From positions 1,798,001 through 1,862,000 of the forward strand of contig CBDBKU010000003.1 in NCBI GenBank assembly GCA_965206775.1: DNA of 64,000 nt, in the 5' to 3' direction. Positions within the stretch are counted from its first letter, which is position 1. Every line of letters starts with the position of its first letter. The stretch comes from VXMF01 sp965206775. Lineage in GTDB: Bacteria; Acidobacteriota; Terriglobia; Bryobacterales; UBA6623. The notes beneath the pieces were generated by a model. That model was not told the DNA's origin, made no database searches, and was given only the letters and a program-made list of their open reading frames with translations. Shown here in pieces: positions 56,058-63,866 of the stretch. Both the position numbers and the translations under genes were made by a program.

Positions 56058-58505
56058 TTGACTAGAAACTCTGTTTGTCTGTCTCGTTGCGTCTGTCTTT
56101 GGGCGTTCCTGCTGGCGGTCGAAAGCACGGCCCAGACGCCCATCATCCAGCCCGGCGCCCCGGGCGAGCCGGCACGGGAACTGAGCGCCGACCAAGCGAT
56201 CGAGATCGCTGAATCCCGCTACTCGCCGGACGACGTTCGCTTTGTGCATGACATGATCCCGCATCATCACCAGGCCCTTGAGATGGCGGAGCTGGTGGCT
56301 GATCGCACGAACCGGAAGGAGTTGATCAGCGTCGCTGGGCGGATCAACGCCTCGCAGGGAGACGAGATTGCGTTCATGCAGCAGTGGCTGCGCGACCGCG
56401 ATCAGCACGTGCCGGATCCGGCCGCACACCATGCAATGCACACGAGCCACAAGATGGCTGGCATGGCTACGGCGGAGCAGATGGCCAAGCTCGCCGCGTC
56501 CGATGGCACCGCGTTCGACCGGCTTTTCCTGGAGCTAATGATCCCCCATCACGAGGGCGCGGTGAAGATGGTCAAGGAACTCCTCGATCAGCCGGGATCG
56601 GCCTACGATCCGGTGCTGTTCGAGTTTACCTCCGAAGTCACCAACGGTCAGACCGCGGAGATCGAGCGCATGAACGCGCTGCTCGTCAAGCTGTCCGCGG
56701 ACCCGCGTTCCGCGTTGTCTCCCGGGTTCCGGGATGCCGGCCAGGCGCGACTAAACCTGGCACTCGTCGCCTCGCTGCCGAAGCCGGCCGGATTCTTCGA
56801 TCCGAACAACCCGGCGAATCTGCCGCCGAAGCGCCTGAAGGCCCTCGCCGAAGGGAAAACGGGCGAGCCGCCCGCCGAGAAGCCCGAAGCAAAGGAAGAC
56901 GAAGACAAGAAGGACAAAGACAAAGGGCGGTCGCCGCTCTTGAGCTTCGCCAATACCGACATGGCTTTCGCTGACGATGTGATGGTGGTCGGCAACTACC
57001 ATGGCTTCAACATCTACCGGCTGCTGGGCGGCGGACGGCCGGAACTGCTCAGCTCGGTGGTCTGCCCGGGGGGACAGGGCGACGTCTCGATCGTTGGCGA
57101 CCTGTTGATCCTGTCGGTTGAGCAGACGCGCGGGCGGCTCGACTGCGGGCTCCAAGGGGTGACCGAGGACGCGAGCCCCGAGCGCTTTCGCGGGCTCCGG
57201 ATCCTCGACATCAGCGACCTGAGGCGGCCGGTCCAAGTGGGCGCGGTCCAGGCCTGCCGCGGCTCGCACACCCACTCGGTAGTCTCCGGAGCGGGAGACA
57301 ACGGCAAGATCATCGTCTACAACTCCGGGACCGCCTTGGTACGCGAGGAGGAGGAACTGGAAGGCTGCTATGACGAGTCTCCCGGCGACGACCGCACAGC
57401 GCTGTTCCGCATCGATGTCATCGAGATCCCGGTCGACCGCCCGTCCGAGGCGCGCATCGTCGACTCGCCGGCGGTCTTCGCCGATCCCGAGACCGGCGTC
57501 CTAGCCGGGCTTTGGAGAGGCGGCGACCACGGGGACGACACCCAGAAGACCAAGCGGACCGACCAGTGCCACGACATCACCGTCTTCCCCGAACGCCATC
57601 TCGCCGCGGGCGCCTGCTCGGGAAACGGCATCCTCTTCGACATATCTGACCCGCTCAAGCCGCAGCGGCTCGACGCGGTTGTCGACGCGGGCTTCGCCTA
57701 TTGGCACTCGGCGACCTTCAACAACGACGGCACTAAGGTCATCTTCACTGACGAATGGGGCGGCGGCAACCGGCCGCGTTGTCGCGCCTACGACCCGCTC
57801 ACCTGGGGCGCCGACGCGATCTACGACATTGTCGACGGCAAGCTCAAGTTCCGCAGTTACTACAAGTTGCCTGCGCCGCAGTTGGAGCAGGAGAACTGCG
57901 TCGCGCACAACGGCTCCATCGTCCCGGTACCGGGTCGCGACGTCTTCGTCCAGGCCTGGTACCAGGGTGGCCTGTCGGTGATCGATTTCACCGATTCCGC
58001 CCACCCGGTCGAGATCGCCTACTTTGACCGTGGCCCCATCGACGCCGAGGAGTTGGTCATGGGCGGGTACTGGTCGACCTACTGGTATCACGGTCACATC
58101 TACGGCACCGAGATCGCGCGCGGGCTGGACGTCTTTGCGCTGACCCCCAGTCAATTCCTGAGCGAGAGCGAGATCGCAGCGGCGGCACGGGCCGACGGGG
58201 GCGGCGTCTTCAATCCGCAGCAACAGTTCCCTGTTCAGTGGCCCGCGGAGCCGGTCGTGGCGCGGGCCTACCTCGATCAGCTTGAGCGCGGCGGGGAGCT
58301 GTCGGAGTCTTTTGGAGCCCAGTTAACGGCGGTGCTCGATCTCTCGGAGGCGCAGCTTCAGGACGGTGGGACCGACGAGGACCTGGCTGCTGGGCTGGAA
58401 ACGCTGGCGGCGACCCTCAACGACAACCGAGGCGACGGCCTTGCGGGGAGCCGGGAGGCTGTGCTGAGTCAGACGCTACGGGGGATCGCCGCCAGACTGC
58501 GCTGA
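56058..58505 (+). CDS. Secreted DUF305 and beta-propeller (LVIVD-like) fusion protein
   Basis: An 815-residue exported protein starting at TTG, with a signal peptide (about residues 1-25, SRCVCLWAFLLAVESTAQ). A DUF305 ferritin-like helical domain lies at about residues 48-215, with the paired His motifs HDMIPHHHQALEMAELV and LMIPHHEGAVKMVKEL, and Met/His-rich HHAMHTSHKMAGMATAEQM. A lysine/glutamate-rich linker (KPEAKEDEDKKDKDKG) joins a propeller of about 400 residues (VGNYHGFNIYRLLGG; LRILDISDLRRPVQVG; HDITVFPERHLAAGACSGNGILFDISDPLKP; LSVIDFTDSAHPVEI). DUF305 proteins are linked to copper handling and occur with efflux systems. The fusion to a propeller is not unusual in acidobacteria, but its role is unknown. 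Confidence 0.86.
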   Translation: MTRNSVCLSRCVCLWAFLLAVESTAQTPIIQPGAPGEPARELSADQAIEIAESRYSPDDVRFVHDMIPHHHQALEMAELVADRTNRKELISVAGRINASQGDEIAFMQQWLRDRDQHVPDPAAHHAMHTSHKMAGMATAEQMAKLAASDGTAFDRLFLELMIPHHEGAVKMVKELLDQPGSAYDPVLFEFTSEVTNGQTAEIERMNALLVKLSADPRSALSPGFRDAGQARLNLALVASLPKPAGFFDPNNPANLPPKRLKALAEGKTGEPPAEKPEAKEDEDKKDKDKGRSPLLSFANTDMAFADDVMVVGNYHGFNIYRLLGGGRPELLSSVVCPGGQGDVSIVGDLLILSVEQTRGRLDCGLQGVTEDASPERFRGLRILDISDLRRPVQVGAVQACRGSHTHSVVSGAGDNGKIIVYNSGTALVREEEELEGCYDESPGDDRTALFRIDVIEIPVDRPSEARIVDSPAVFADPETGVLAGLWRGGDHGDDTQKTKRTDQCHDITVFPERHLAAGACSGNGILFDISDPLKPQRLDAVVDAGFAYWHSATFNNDGTKVIFTDEWGGGNRPRCRAYDPLTWGADAIYDIVDGKLKFRSYYKLPAPQLEQENCVAHNGSIVPVPGRDVFVQAWYQGGLSVIDFTDSAHPVEIAYFDRGPIDAEELVMGGYWSTYWYHGHIYGTEIARGLDVFALTPSQFLSESEIAAAARADGGGVFNPQQQFPVQWPAEPVVARAYLDQLERGGELSESFGAQLTAVLDLSEAQLQDGGTDEDLAAGLETLAATLNDNRGDGLAGSREAVLSQTLRGIAARLR

Positions 58506-59142
58506 CCTCCGCCAGCCGTCGGCACCAAAGCCAGGGAAGCCAGTCCTGTGAAGAAAAGGCTGATCGTGCGAAGCACAATAGCTAGAGCCAACTGCCGATA
58601 GCTGTCGGTTACAACCGATCCGTTGTACCATGACATTTTATCGTCCCGAGGTGCCTCGGACTGCTTGGCTTCCGTCTTCCGGGGCCACTGACCTAGGTGC
58701 CTGACATGGGCCTTTGTTGGTGAAAAAGAAGACCCCTCCGACAGTTCACCCGCAGCCCTCAAGTCCGCACTGACAGCGATTCGCTAGCGCTTTGGACGTT
58801 GGAGTGAGTAACCGGTCGGACCCGGATTCTCTGTACGACGCACTTGGCAGCTTCAATTGGAGCTGGCGGACCCGTCATCTGTCGCCGGGACACGCCACCT
58901 TCCTGCTAGCCACCACCAACATTCGGGCATTTCCCGAGGTCGGACTCCAATTCACGAAAAGAGGGTTTGCAGACCCTTTTTTGGTTTGGTCTATCTTGCT
59001 CATTTCAAATGGTTTAGAATTGATCCAACGAAGGCTACGGACCATATTGGGACCAAGTTGTACGCAGGGATCTGCAACCTCAGACAACTCGGCAGCGATT
59101 CGTTTTGGGTGTTTCGTCCGTAGATCCTGTACACCTCGGTGA
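58506..59142. other. Island region without a supported gene
   Basis: About 640 bases between the DUF305 gene and the rloB remnant. A possible 55-residue membrane peptide (58469-58636, minus) has one hydrophobic helix, but it overlaps the 3' end of the DUF305 gene and I cannot support it. The rest has no credible frame. It contains one terminator-like hairpin. Confidence 0.4.
58962..58982 (+). terminator. Possible intrinsic terminator
   Basis: AGGGT-TTGCAG-ACCCT followed by a run of six T residues. The stem is only five base pairs, so it is weak. No gene ends directly before it on the + strand. Confidence 0.35.
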
Positions 59143-59630
59143 TCACGCGGTCGAGCCGATTTCAGGACAGCGCGAGCTTTGCATCCTGTTCCAGAATCTC
59201 CGTCGCACCGGAATCAAGATACGTGCCCTTGCTTGTATTCCGAAACCTCGAATCACCCCACTCTCGCGATCGTCACGGAATTTCGAATGTTCATCACGAT
59301 TGAACACCGCCCACACCTGATCCTGCCGCTCGAATGAATGCTTGCGACGCCGACTGTGGGAGCCAGACCGTCCGACTTGGCGGAGGCCACGGCTGCCTCG
59401 GCGATGGTCATCGGAACGCTTATGACACCATGGACACGACGGAGATGAGGGCGCTCGAACATGTGCACTGTATCGCCTCGAAATAGGTCGGTTCCGTGTT
59501 CCTGCCTTCGCAGCAAAGGATGAACCGCCGCTCCGGCTCCCGCTGGGGCTCTTTCCTCTGGGAGCTCAGGACGGGGCGGCGACCGGCCTTAGCCCGACTT
59601 GGCAAGTGTCCACGGAAACGAGGCCACATC
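59143..59630 (-). pseudogene. rloB: Decayed RloB-like gene
   Basis: Three frames on the minus strand together give an RloB-family protein, a Toprim-like protein found with restriction-modification and other phage-defence loci. From 59630 down: a basic leader and ERRFILCCEGRNTEPTYFEAIQ, the family's N-terminal signature (usually F-L-I-V-C-E-G-x-x-T-E-P-x-Y-F-E). In a second frame VPMTIAEAAVASAKSDGLAP. In a third frame KHSFERQDQVWAVFNRDEHSKF, matching the second acidic motif (W-A-V-F-D-R-D-E-H). At least two frameshifts are needed, the N-C-F-E-L-W block after the last motif is not readable, and the start abuts the broken transposase. It cannot be functional. Confidence 0.75.
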
Positions 59631-59631
59631 A

Positions 59632-60180
59632 GATCTGCGACTTCTGGTCCAAGCACAAGACGACCGCTCGTTCGGGCGGATCCAATTACAGGCCCACGAT
59701 ATCCCGTACTTTCTCCACGAATAATGAGTCTTTGGACAGCTTGAACGTCTCACTGCGGTGCGGCTTGAGGCCGAACGCCCGCAAAACCCGGCCGACTGTC
59801 GATGCGCTCAACCCGCAGGCCGTCGCCATCGACTTGCGGCTCCACTGCGCCGCGCCGCGCGGCAACGTCTCCAGAGTGCGGACGACGACGCGCTCCACAT
59901 CGTCGTCCGAGACCGTCCGCGGAGCGCCCGGACGAGGCTCGTCCAGCAGGCCGTCGCAGCCGTCCTCCAGGAACCGACGCCTCCACTTCCCCACTGTGGC
60001 CCGGGTCGTGCGCAGCATGTCGGCCACCTGCTGGTCGCTGAGTCCCTCCGCACTCTTGAGGATGATGCGCGCCCGCAACGCCAGTGCCTGCGCCGTTTTC
60101 CTGCGTCACACCCAGCGCTCCAGGTCCTTGCGCTGCTCGTCTGAGACCGTCGGGACCACTCGTGTGTGGTGATTTGGCAT
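59632..60180 (-). pseudogene. IS630-family transposase remnant
   Basis: The N-terminal half of an IS630-type transposase. From the ATG at 60180 it reads MPNHHTRVVPTVSDEQRKDLERWV, then TGA (60106-60108), then the helix-turn-helix region LRARIILKSAEGLSDQQVADML and TVGKWRRRFLEDGCDGL, then RKSMATACGLSASTVGRVLRAFGLKPH. A TAA at 59686-59688 replaces the usual Tyr in DIVGLYL, the frame resumes with DPPERAVVLCLDQKSQI, and it is cut off there at about 59632. The DDE domain after the first Asp is missing. Two nonsense codons plus the truncation make it inactive. Confidence 0.85.
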
Positions 60181-60264
60181 GACCGCTCTTCCTTGCTTGG
60201 AATGACGGTATCAAAGCCCGAGTCTACTGATCAAGAACTTCTGGCGTGGAGCACTAGCAGGGAA

Positions 60265-61521
60265 TCAACTGCCGCGTCGTGCCGCCTTGAGGTCGTCGTG
60301 CTCGAAGGCGGAGGCCATGCGGTTAATCTCGGCGGAGGTCAGGCCGAGCGCGGCTGCCTCGTTTCGCCATAGCGCAACGGCTTGTGCCACTTCCCTGGCG
60401 ATGCGCTGGGTTTTTCCCGGTTCCAGCTCGAAATACGACGACACCTCCAGCGCGCGGTCAAGAGAGGCCGTCGTATCGTCAAGATCGATGGCCGTTGAGA
60501 GCACACGCGGCTTGATTTCGGTGGGCACTGGGTTGAGGTCGTAGGCCGGGGAGAGACGCCAGCCGGACAGATCGGCATAGAGAAAGCCGTGGTTGCGCAG
60601 ATGGTCGTCGGTGTTGGAGATCAGGATGTTGAAGACGATGCGCCGCCACAGGGCATGCATATCGGCCTCTGGCTCTGCGCCGTACCGGCGAAGGACATCG
60701 ACGAATTCGAGATAACTCCGCGTTTCGTTGTCCCGTGCGCCAAGCATACTCATTGCTGAGAGAAACGGAACGCGCGCGCCGTCCCCGCGGTCGAAGCGCC
60801 GGAGCAAAAGGACCGGCTTGTCGGCGACGGTTTCAAGTCGCCATGACGGGACGGCAATGCCTGCCTTTGCGGCGAGCGTCAGGGCGACGACCTCCCAGAG
60901 CACCGTCTTGATTTCGTCGCTCGGGCTGGGGAACTTAGCGATTGTGAGATGCCCGTCGCGGTCACGGACCGATGCCTTGGGCCGCGCGCCGCCGAGGGAT
61001 GAGCCGGGGGCGAGAAGCAGACGCAAATCCTGGTCGGTATCGGTGTCCCCTGCGACATGCTCGGCGGCGGAAAGCAGACGGGGCAGTTCGACGAGCGGCG
61101 GTATCTTTGTTGGCCCCTGCGGCGCCAAGAACGGTCCCCCTTCTTGTTCCGCAAAACGCAGCGCGCCCTGGCGGGCTTCATCGTCCACCATCAGCAGGTA
61201 GTCGATTTCCCGGAGCGTGCGCGGCGTCTCGTTCTGCGTTTCCGCACGGCGGCGCTCGGCACGGCGCATGAGGACACGTCCCCAGCGGTCCGGCGCTGAG
61301 TCGCCGACGGCCCCGAACAGGGGCTTGTCGGATGGTGTGTGAAAGGGACCGGGCCCAAGTGTGAGCGCCGGCTCCAGAGAGAAACGATTAGGGTTGGCGA
61401 GCCAGCCGTCGGCATATTGAAACGTGGCTCCTTCCTTGTCGCGGCGCGTGCGCGCCCAGAGCCGTCCAACGAGATGGGGCGTGCCGAGCAGGTCCACATA
61501 GACGAGGATGTTGCGATCCAT
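60265..61521 (-). CDS. hipA: HipA-type serine/threonine kinase toxin
   Basis: A 418-residue HipA family toxin. HipA phosphorylates glutamyl-tRNA synthetase or another translation target and slows growth when not held by HipB. The N-terminal subdomain VYVDLLGTPHLVGRLWARTRR is typical. The kinase part has GSSLGGARPKASVRDRDG (about residues 172-189, glycine-rich substrate and ATP region with the Lys), FDRGDGARVPFLSAMSMLGA with the phosphorylatable-serine region, and NILISNTDDHLRNHGFLY (about residues 304-321) with the catalytic Asp, followed by LSPAYDLNPVP (metal-binding Asp). The ATG at 61521 overlaps the hipB stop (TGATG). Complete and apparently functional. Confidence 0.93.
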   Translation of the reverse strand: MDRNILVYVDLLGTPHLVGRLWARTRRDKEGATFQYADGWLANPNRFSLEPALTLGPGPFHTPSDKPLFGAVGDSAPDRWGRVLMRRAERRRAETQNETPRTLREIDYLLMVDDEARQGALRFAEQEGGPFLAPQGPTKIPPLVELPRLLSAAEHVAGDTDTDQDLRLLLAPGSSLGGARPKASVRDRDGHLTIAKFPSPSDEIKTVLWEVVALTLAAKAGIAVPSWRLETVADKPVLLLRRFDRGDGARVPFLSAMSMLGARDNETRSYLEFVDVLRRYGAEPEADMHALWRRIVFNILISNTDDHLRNHGFLYADLSGWRLSPAYDLNPVPTEIKPRVLSTAIDLDDTTASLDRALEVSSYFELEPGKTQRIAREVAQAVALWRNEAAALGLTSAEINRMASAFEHDDLKAARRGS

Positions 61522-61862
61522 CACGCCTCACCTTTGGGCTTGCCGGGCCGGGGGAGCCGGATGCGTTCCGGCAGGTTTTCCTCCTCAAGTTCAAGGCCGA
61601 CGGAATCATGTCGCGGGTCGGCGATATCGGCGAGCCGGTCGATCATGCCCAGCACAAAAAGCACAGTGGCGTAGATGCCCAGCGAGACGCCGGGCTCGCC
61701 CTTCTCGACCTTGTTCAAGGTGGTGCGGCTGACGGACGCCCGCTCGGCCAGGATCGCCACGGGGATGCGGCGGCGGCGGCGCGCATCCCGGATATCGTGC
61801 CCCAGCTTGCGCAGGGCGCGGCCGACGGGTATAGGCACCCCTGAGAATGGGTTCTTCTTCAT
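61521..61862 (-). CDS. hipB: HipB-type XRE antitoxin
   Basis: A 113-residue DNA-binding antitoxin. The helix-turn-helix covers about residues 17-70: LGHDIRDARRRRRIPVAIL and AERASVSRTTLNKVEKGEPGVSLGIYATVLFVLG. The C-terminal tail LEEENLPERIRLPRPGKPKGEA probably contacts HipA. A longer frame exists upstream, but the ATG at 61862 gives a normal N-terminus and leaves the AT-rich operator region free. Autorepression is likely: a 9-bp inverted repeat lies directly upstream. Confidence 0.88.
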   Translation of the reverse strand: MKKNPFSGVPIPVGRALRKLGHDIRDARRRRRIPVAILAERASVSRTTLNKVEKGEPGVSLGIYATVLFVLGMIDRLADIADPRHDSVGLELEEENLPERIRLPRPGKPKGEA

Positions 61863-61863
61863 A

Positions 61864-61918
61864 TAACGTCCACGTTCGTAATCTTTATCCCATACAAGAT
61901 ACATGATAATGGACGTTA
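61864..61918. promoter_or_regulatory. Candidate HipB operator, 9-bp inverted repeat
   Basis: TAACGTCCA at 61864-61872 and its complement TGGACGTTA at 61910-61918 lie in the AT-rich gap just upstream of hipB, 46 bases apart centre to centre. The spacing (about four to five helical turns) suits two HipB dimers on one face of the DNA. The link to HipB is inferred from position. Confidence 0.55.
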
Positions 61919-61965
61919 AGTCAAGTTTCCGCAGCAGAGTCGTGTCAGGGGCTGGGCGGGAGGGG

Positions 61966-62013
61966 TTGACTCGAACGGGAGGCATGGTAAGATAATCTTA
62001 CTGATTGGTAAGA
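61966..62013 (+). promoter_or_regulatory. Promoter and palindromic operator of the ACP-like/XRE/peptidase operon
   Basis: TTGACT at 61966-61971 and GATAAT at 61991-61996 (or TAAGAT at 61988) could form a promoter, though the spacing for GATAAT is 19 bases. Overlapping the -10 is a perfect palindrome, GTAAGAT-A-ATCTTAC (61987-62001), and a further half-site GTAAGA follows at 62008-62013. The XRE protein of this operon is the obvious candidate to bind it and repress its own transcription. GGAGG at 62019-62023 serves the first gene. Confidence 0.65.
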
Positions 62014-62027
62014 ATCATGGAGGAATG

Positions 62028-62309
62028 ATGAGCCCAGACGACATCGAAAAGGCGCTGATCCACATGCTGAAGGAACTCCAGGCGGGTGCCGAGGACGAAA
62101 GCGGTGAGGTCCTGCCCGCAACGGTCCCTATTCGGGACCTCGGCTTCTTCGATAGCTTGCTCGCTGTCGAAACAACGATCGCCTTGGAGGCGCGTCTTGG
62201 CGCGTCCTTTGGGGACGACACTGTCTTCTGGAATAAGGAAAACGCTGAGCCGCTAAGCATCTCTCAGATCGCGCAGCGCCTTGCCAAGGTCTCGGGAGGC
62301 GACAACTAG
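62028..62309 (+). CDS. Acyl-carrier-protein-like small protein
   Basis: A 93-residue acidic helical protein. The stretch IRDLGFFDSLLAVETTIALEARLG (about residues 42-65) matches the centre of acyl and peptidyl carrier proteins: the D-S-L motif with the serine that would take the 4'-phosphopantetheine arm, followed by the amphipathic recognition helix. The region before it (DIEKALIHMLKELQA) and after it (PLSISQIAQRLAKV) fits helices 1 and 4. A tryptophan-bearing loop (TVFWNKENAE) is longer than usual. The ATG at 62028 is chosen because GGAGG ends four bases before it. The XRE gene follows after 2 bases. Why a carrier protein should be tied to an XRE/ImmA pair is unknown. Confidence 0.65.
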   Translation: MSPDDIEKALIHMLKELQAGAEDESGEVLPATVPIRDLGFFDSLLAVETTIALEARLGASFGDDTVFWNKENAEPLSISQIAQRLAKVSGGDN

Positions 62310-62311
62310 TC

Positions 62312-62653
62312 ATGGCTGATGGTACGCGGGAACGAATCGCAAGCCGCCTCCGCACTGCGCGGGAGGCGGCTGGGTTGAGCCAGGGCCAGGTCGCGAAACT
62401 TTTGGCGCTCCACCGTCCGACGGTTTCGGAGATTGAGGCTGGGAGACGACGTGTGAGCGGAGAAGAGCTTGTGGAATTCGCTCGCGTATACGGCGTAAGC
62501 GTGGAGTGGCTGACCAACGTTGAAGGGGAATCAGACCCCGCTGAAGACCGCATTCTTCTGGCTGCGCGTGAACTCGCGAAGATGAAGCAGGACGATCTGG
62601 ACCGGCTTTTTTCGCTTCTCCAAATGCTCCGCAAACCGGGGCGTGGTGAATGA
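62312..62653 (+). CDS. XRE-family transcriptional regulator
   Basis: A 113-residue DNA-binding protein with a Cro/C1-type helix-turn-helix at about residues 8-62 (LRTAREAAGLSQGQVAKLLALHRPTVSEIEAGRRRVSGEEL). A helical dimerisation or peptidase-contact tail follows (DRILLAARELAKMKQDDLDRLFSLLQML). It overlaps the peptidase gene (ATGA). In XRE-ImmA/IrrE pairs the repressor is the substrate that the peptidase cleaves on a stress or prophage-induction signal. The palindrome upstream of the operon is its likely operator. Confidence 0.88.
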   Translation: MADGTRERIASRLRTAREAAGLSQGQVAKLLALHRPTVSEIEAGRRRVSGEELVEFARVYGVSVEWLTNVEGESDPAEDRILLAARELAKMKQDDLDRLFSLLQMLRKPGRGE

Positions 62654-63354
62654 GCCCGGAACGCAAGCGTCTCGCACTTCGCGCCATGAGGACGGCGCTG
62701 AGGCTTCGCCAGAAACATCAAATCTCATCCGATCAGCCTTGCTGCGCCTACGATCTCGCACGAAGGATTGGCGTCGAGGTTCGCTTTGCCGATATCCCGT
62801 CGGCGGAAGGAATCTACTCACCCGGAAAGCCGGTGATCGTTGTCTCAGCGCTGCGTCCGTCGGGCAGGCAGATGTTCACGCGTGCACACGAACTCGGACA
62901 CCACCTCCACGGACACGGCGAGCGGTTCGACGAGCAGGTCGAGGAGCGTGCCCGGCGTCGGAGATTCGATCCACAAGAGTTTGAGGCGGACTGTTTCGCG
63001 TCCTCATTGCTGATGCCAAAGACAGCCGTGATCACGGGACTGGCGGCGCGCGGGTTCAAACCGAAGAGCCTGACGCCGGATCAGGCATACATCGTGTCGT
63101 CCTGGTTGGGTGTCGGCTACACGACGTTGGTGCGCAACATGGGTCCCGGTATGGGACTGCTCCAAGAGGATCAAGTGAACGCTCTGATTAAGGTCAGGCT
63201 CCCTCGCATCCGCCAATCTTTGCTTGGATTTGAGTGCAAAGAGCATCTCGTGTACGTTGACGAAGCATGGACCGGAAGGGCGATCGATGCACAGGTAGGA
63301 GACGTGATCTGCCTGCCTCCGGGTGTCTCCTTGGAGGGCTCCGTCGTTGAAGAA
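62650..63354 (+). pseudogene. ImmA/IrrE-family metallopeptidase gene, 3' end lost
   Basis: About 235 residues of a COG2856-type zinc peptidase are readable. The N-terminal helical part (RLALRAMRTALRLRQKHQ; CAYDLARRIGVEVRF) leads to the zinc motif FTRAHELGHHLHGHGERF (H-E-x-x-H at about residues 81-85), with the downstream Glu in FEADCFASSLLMP (about residue 118). The C-terminal region (VSSWLGVGYTTLVRNMG; HLVYVDEAWTGRAIDAQVGDVICLPPG) is present up to SLEGSVVEE. At about 63354 the frame runs into foreign sequence and reads on as low-complexity arginine-rich residues to 63525. The catalytic centre is intact, so a truncated peptidase might still fold, but the normal C-terminus is gone. Confidence 0.8.
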
Positions 63355-63866
63355 GTCTCTCGCAGCTCCAGGCGGAGACCGCCGCGATCGAGCGGCGCAT
63401 CACGGGCCTGGAACTGGCGAAAAGCGACGTCCAGGAGCATGTCCGGGCCGGCGACCTGTCGACCGAAGAGCGGCTGCAGGCCCTGCCTGCCCCGCTGCGG
63501 AACCTGCTCGACACCCTGCGCATGATCGCCTACCGCGCCGAGACCGCCATGGCCGGCGCGGTCGCGCCGGAACTGAGCAGACCCGAGAATGTGCGCCCCC
63601 TGCTCAAGGCGCTGTTCCGGAGCGACGCCACCCTTCTTCCCGACTCTGCGGCCGGGACTCTCACCGTCCGGTTGCTGCACCAAGCCAGCCGCGGCCAGGA
63701 CGCCGCCCTGGCTGCACTGCTCAAGGAACTGAACGAAACCGCGACGCTGTTTCCCGGAACCGACCTGCGCCTGGTCTACGAAATCCTCCCCGACAACCCC
63801 CTCACCTTTTATGTTGCCCCAACCCACCCAGAACCGGCATCTCCTCCCACAATCATGCCAACGTAA
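63351..63866 (+). pseudogene. C-terminal fragment of a transposase-like protein
   Basis: An open frame of 171 codons without a start. It reads LQAETAAIERRITGLELAKSD and later DLSTEERLQALPAPLRNLLD, FRSDATLLPDSAAGTLTVRL, LHQASRGQDAALAALLKELN and ETATLFPGTDLRLVYEIL. The last blocks match the C-terminus I associate with large transposase-like proteins of high-GC bacteria; I cannot name the family with certainty. The N-terminal part is missing, so this is a fragment joined to the ImmA gene by a deletion or recombination. Its end, with a short proline-rich tail, looks natural. Confidence 0.55.

Noticed and set aside
58469..58636. A 55-residue membrane peptide on the minus strand (MSWYNGSVVTDSYRQLAL and a hydrophobic helix)
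   Set aside because: It overlaps the 3' end of the DUF305 gene, has no ribosome site and no family; a chance frame is more likely.
63803..63830. Similarity between the CTTTTATGTTG near the end of the transposase fragment and the IS110 left end (51084-51099)
   Set aside because: Only about 14 bases match, and the surrounding sequences are unrelated; probably chance.
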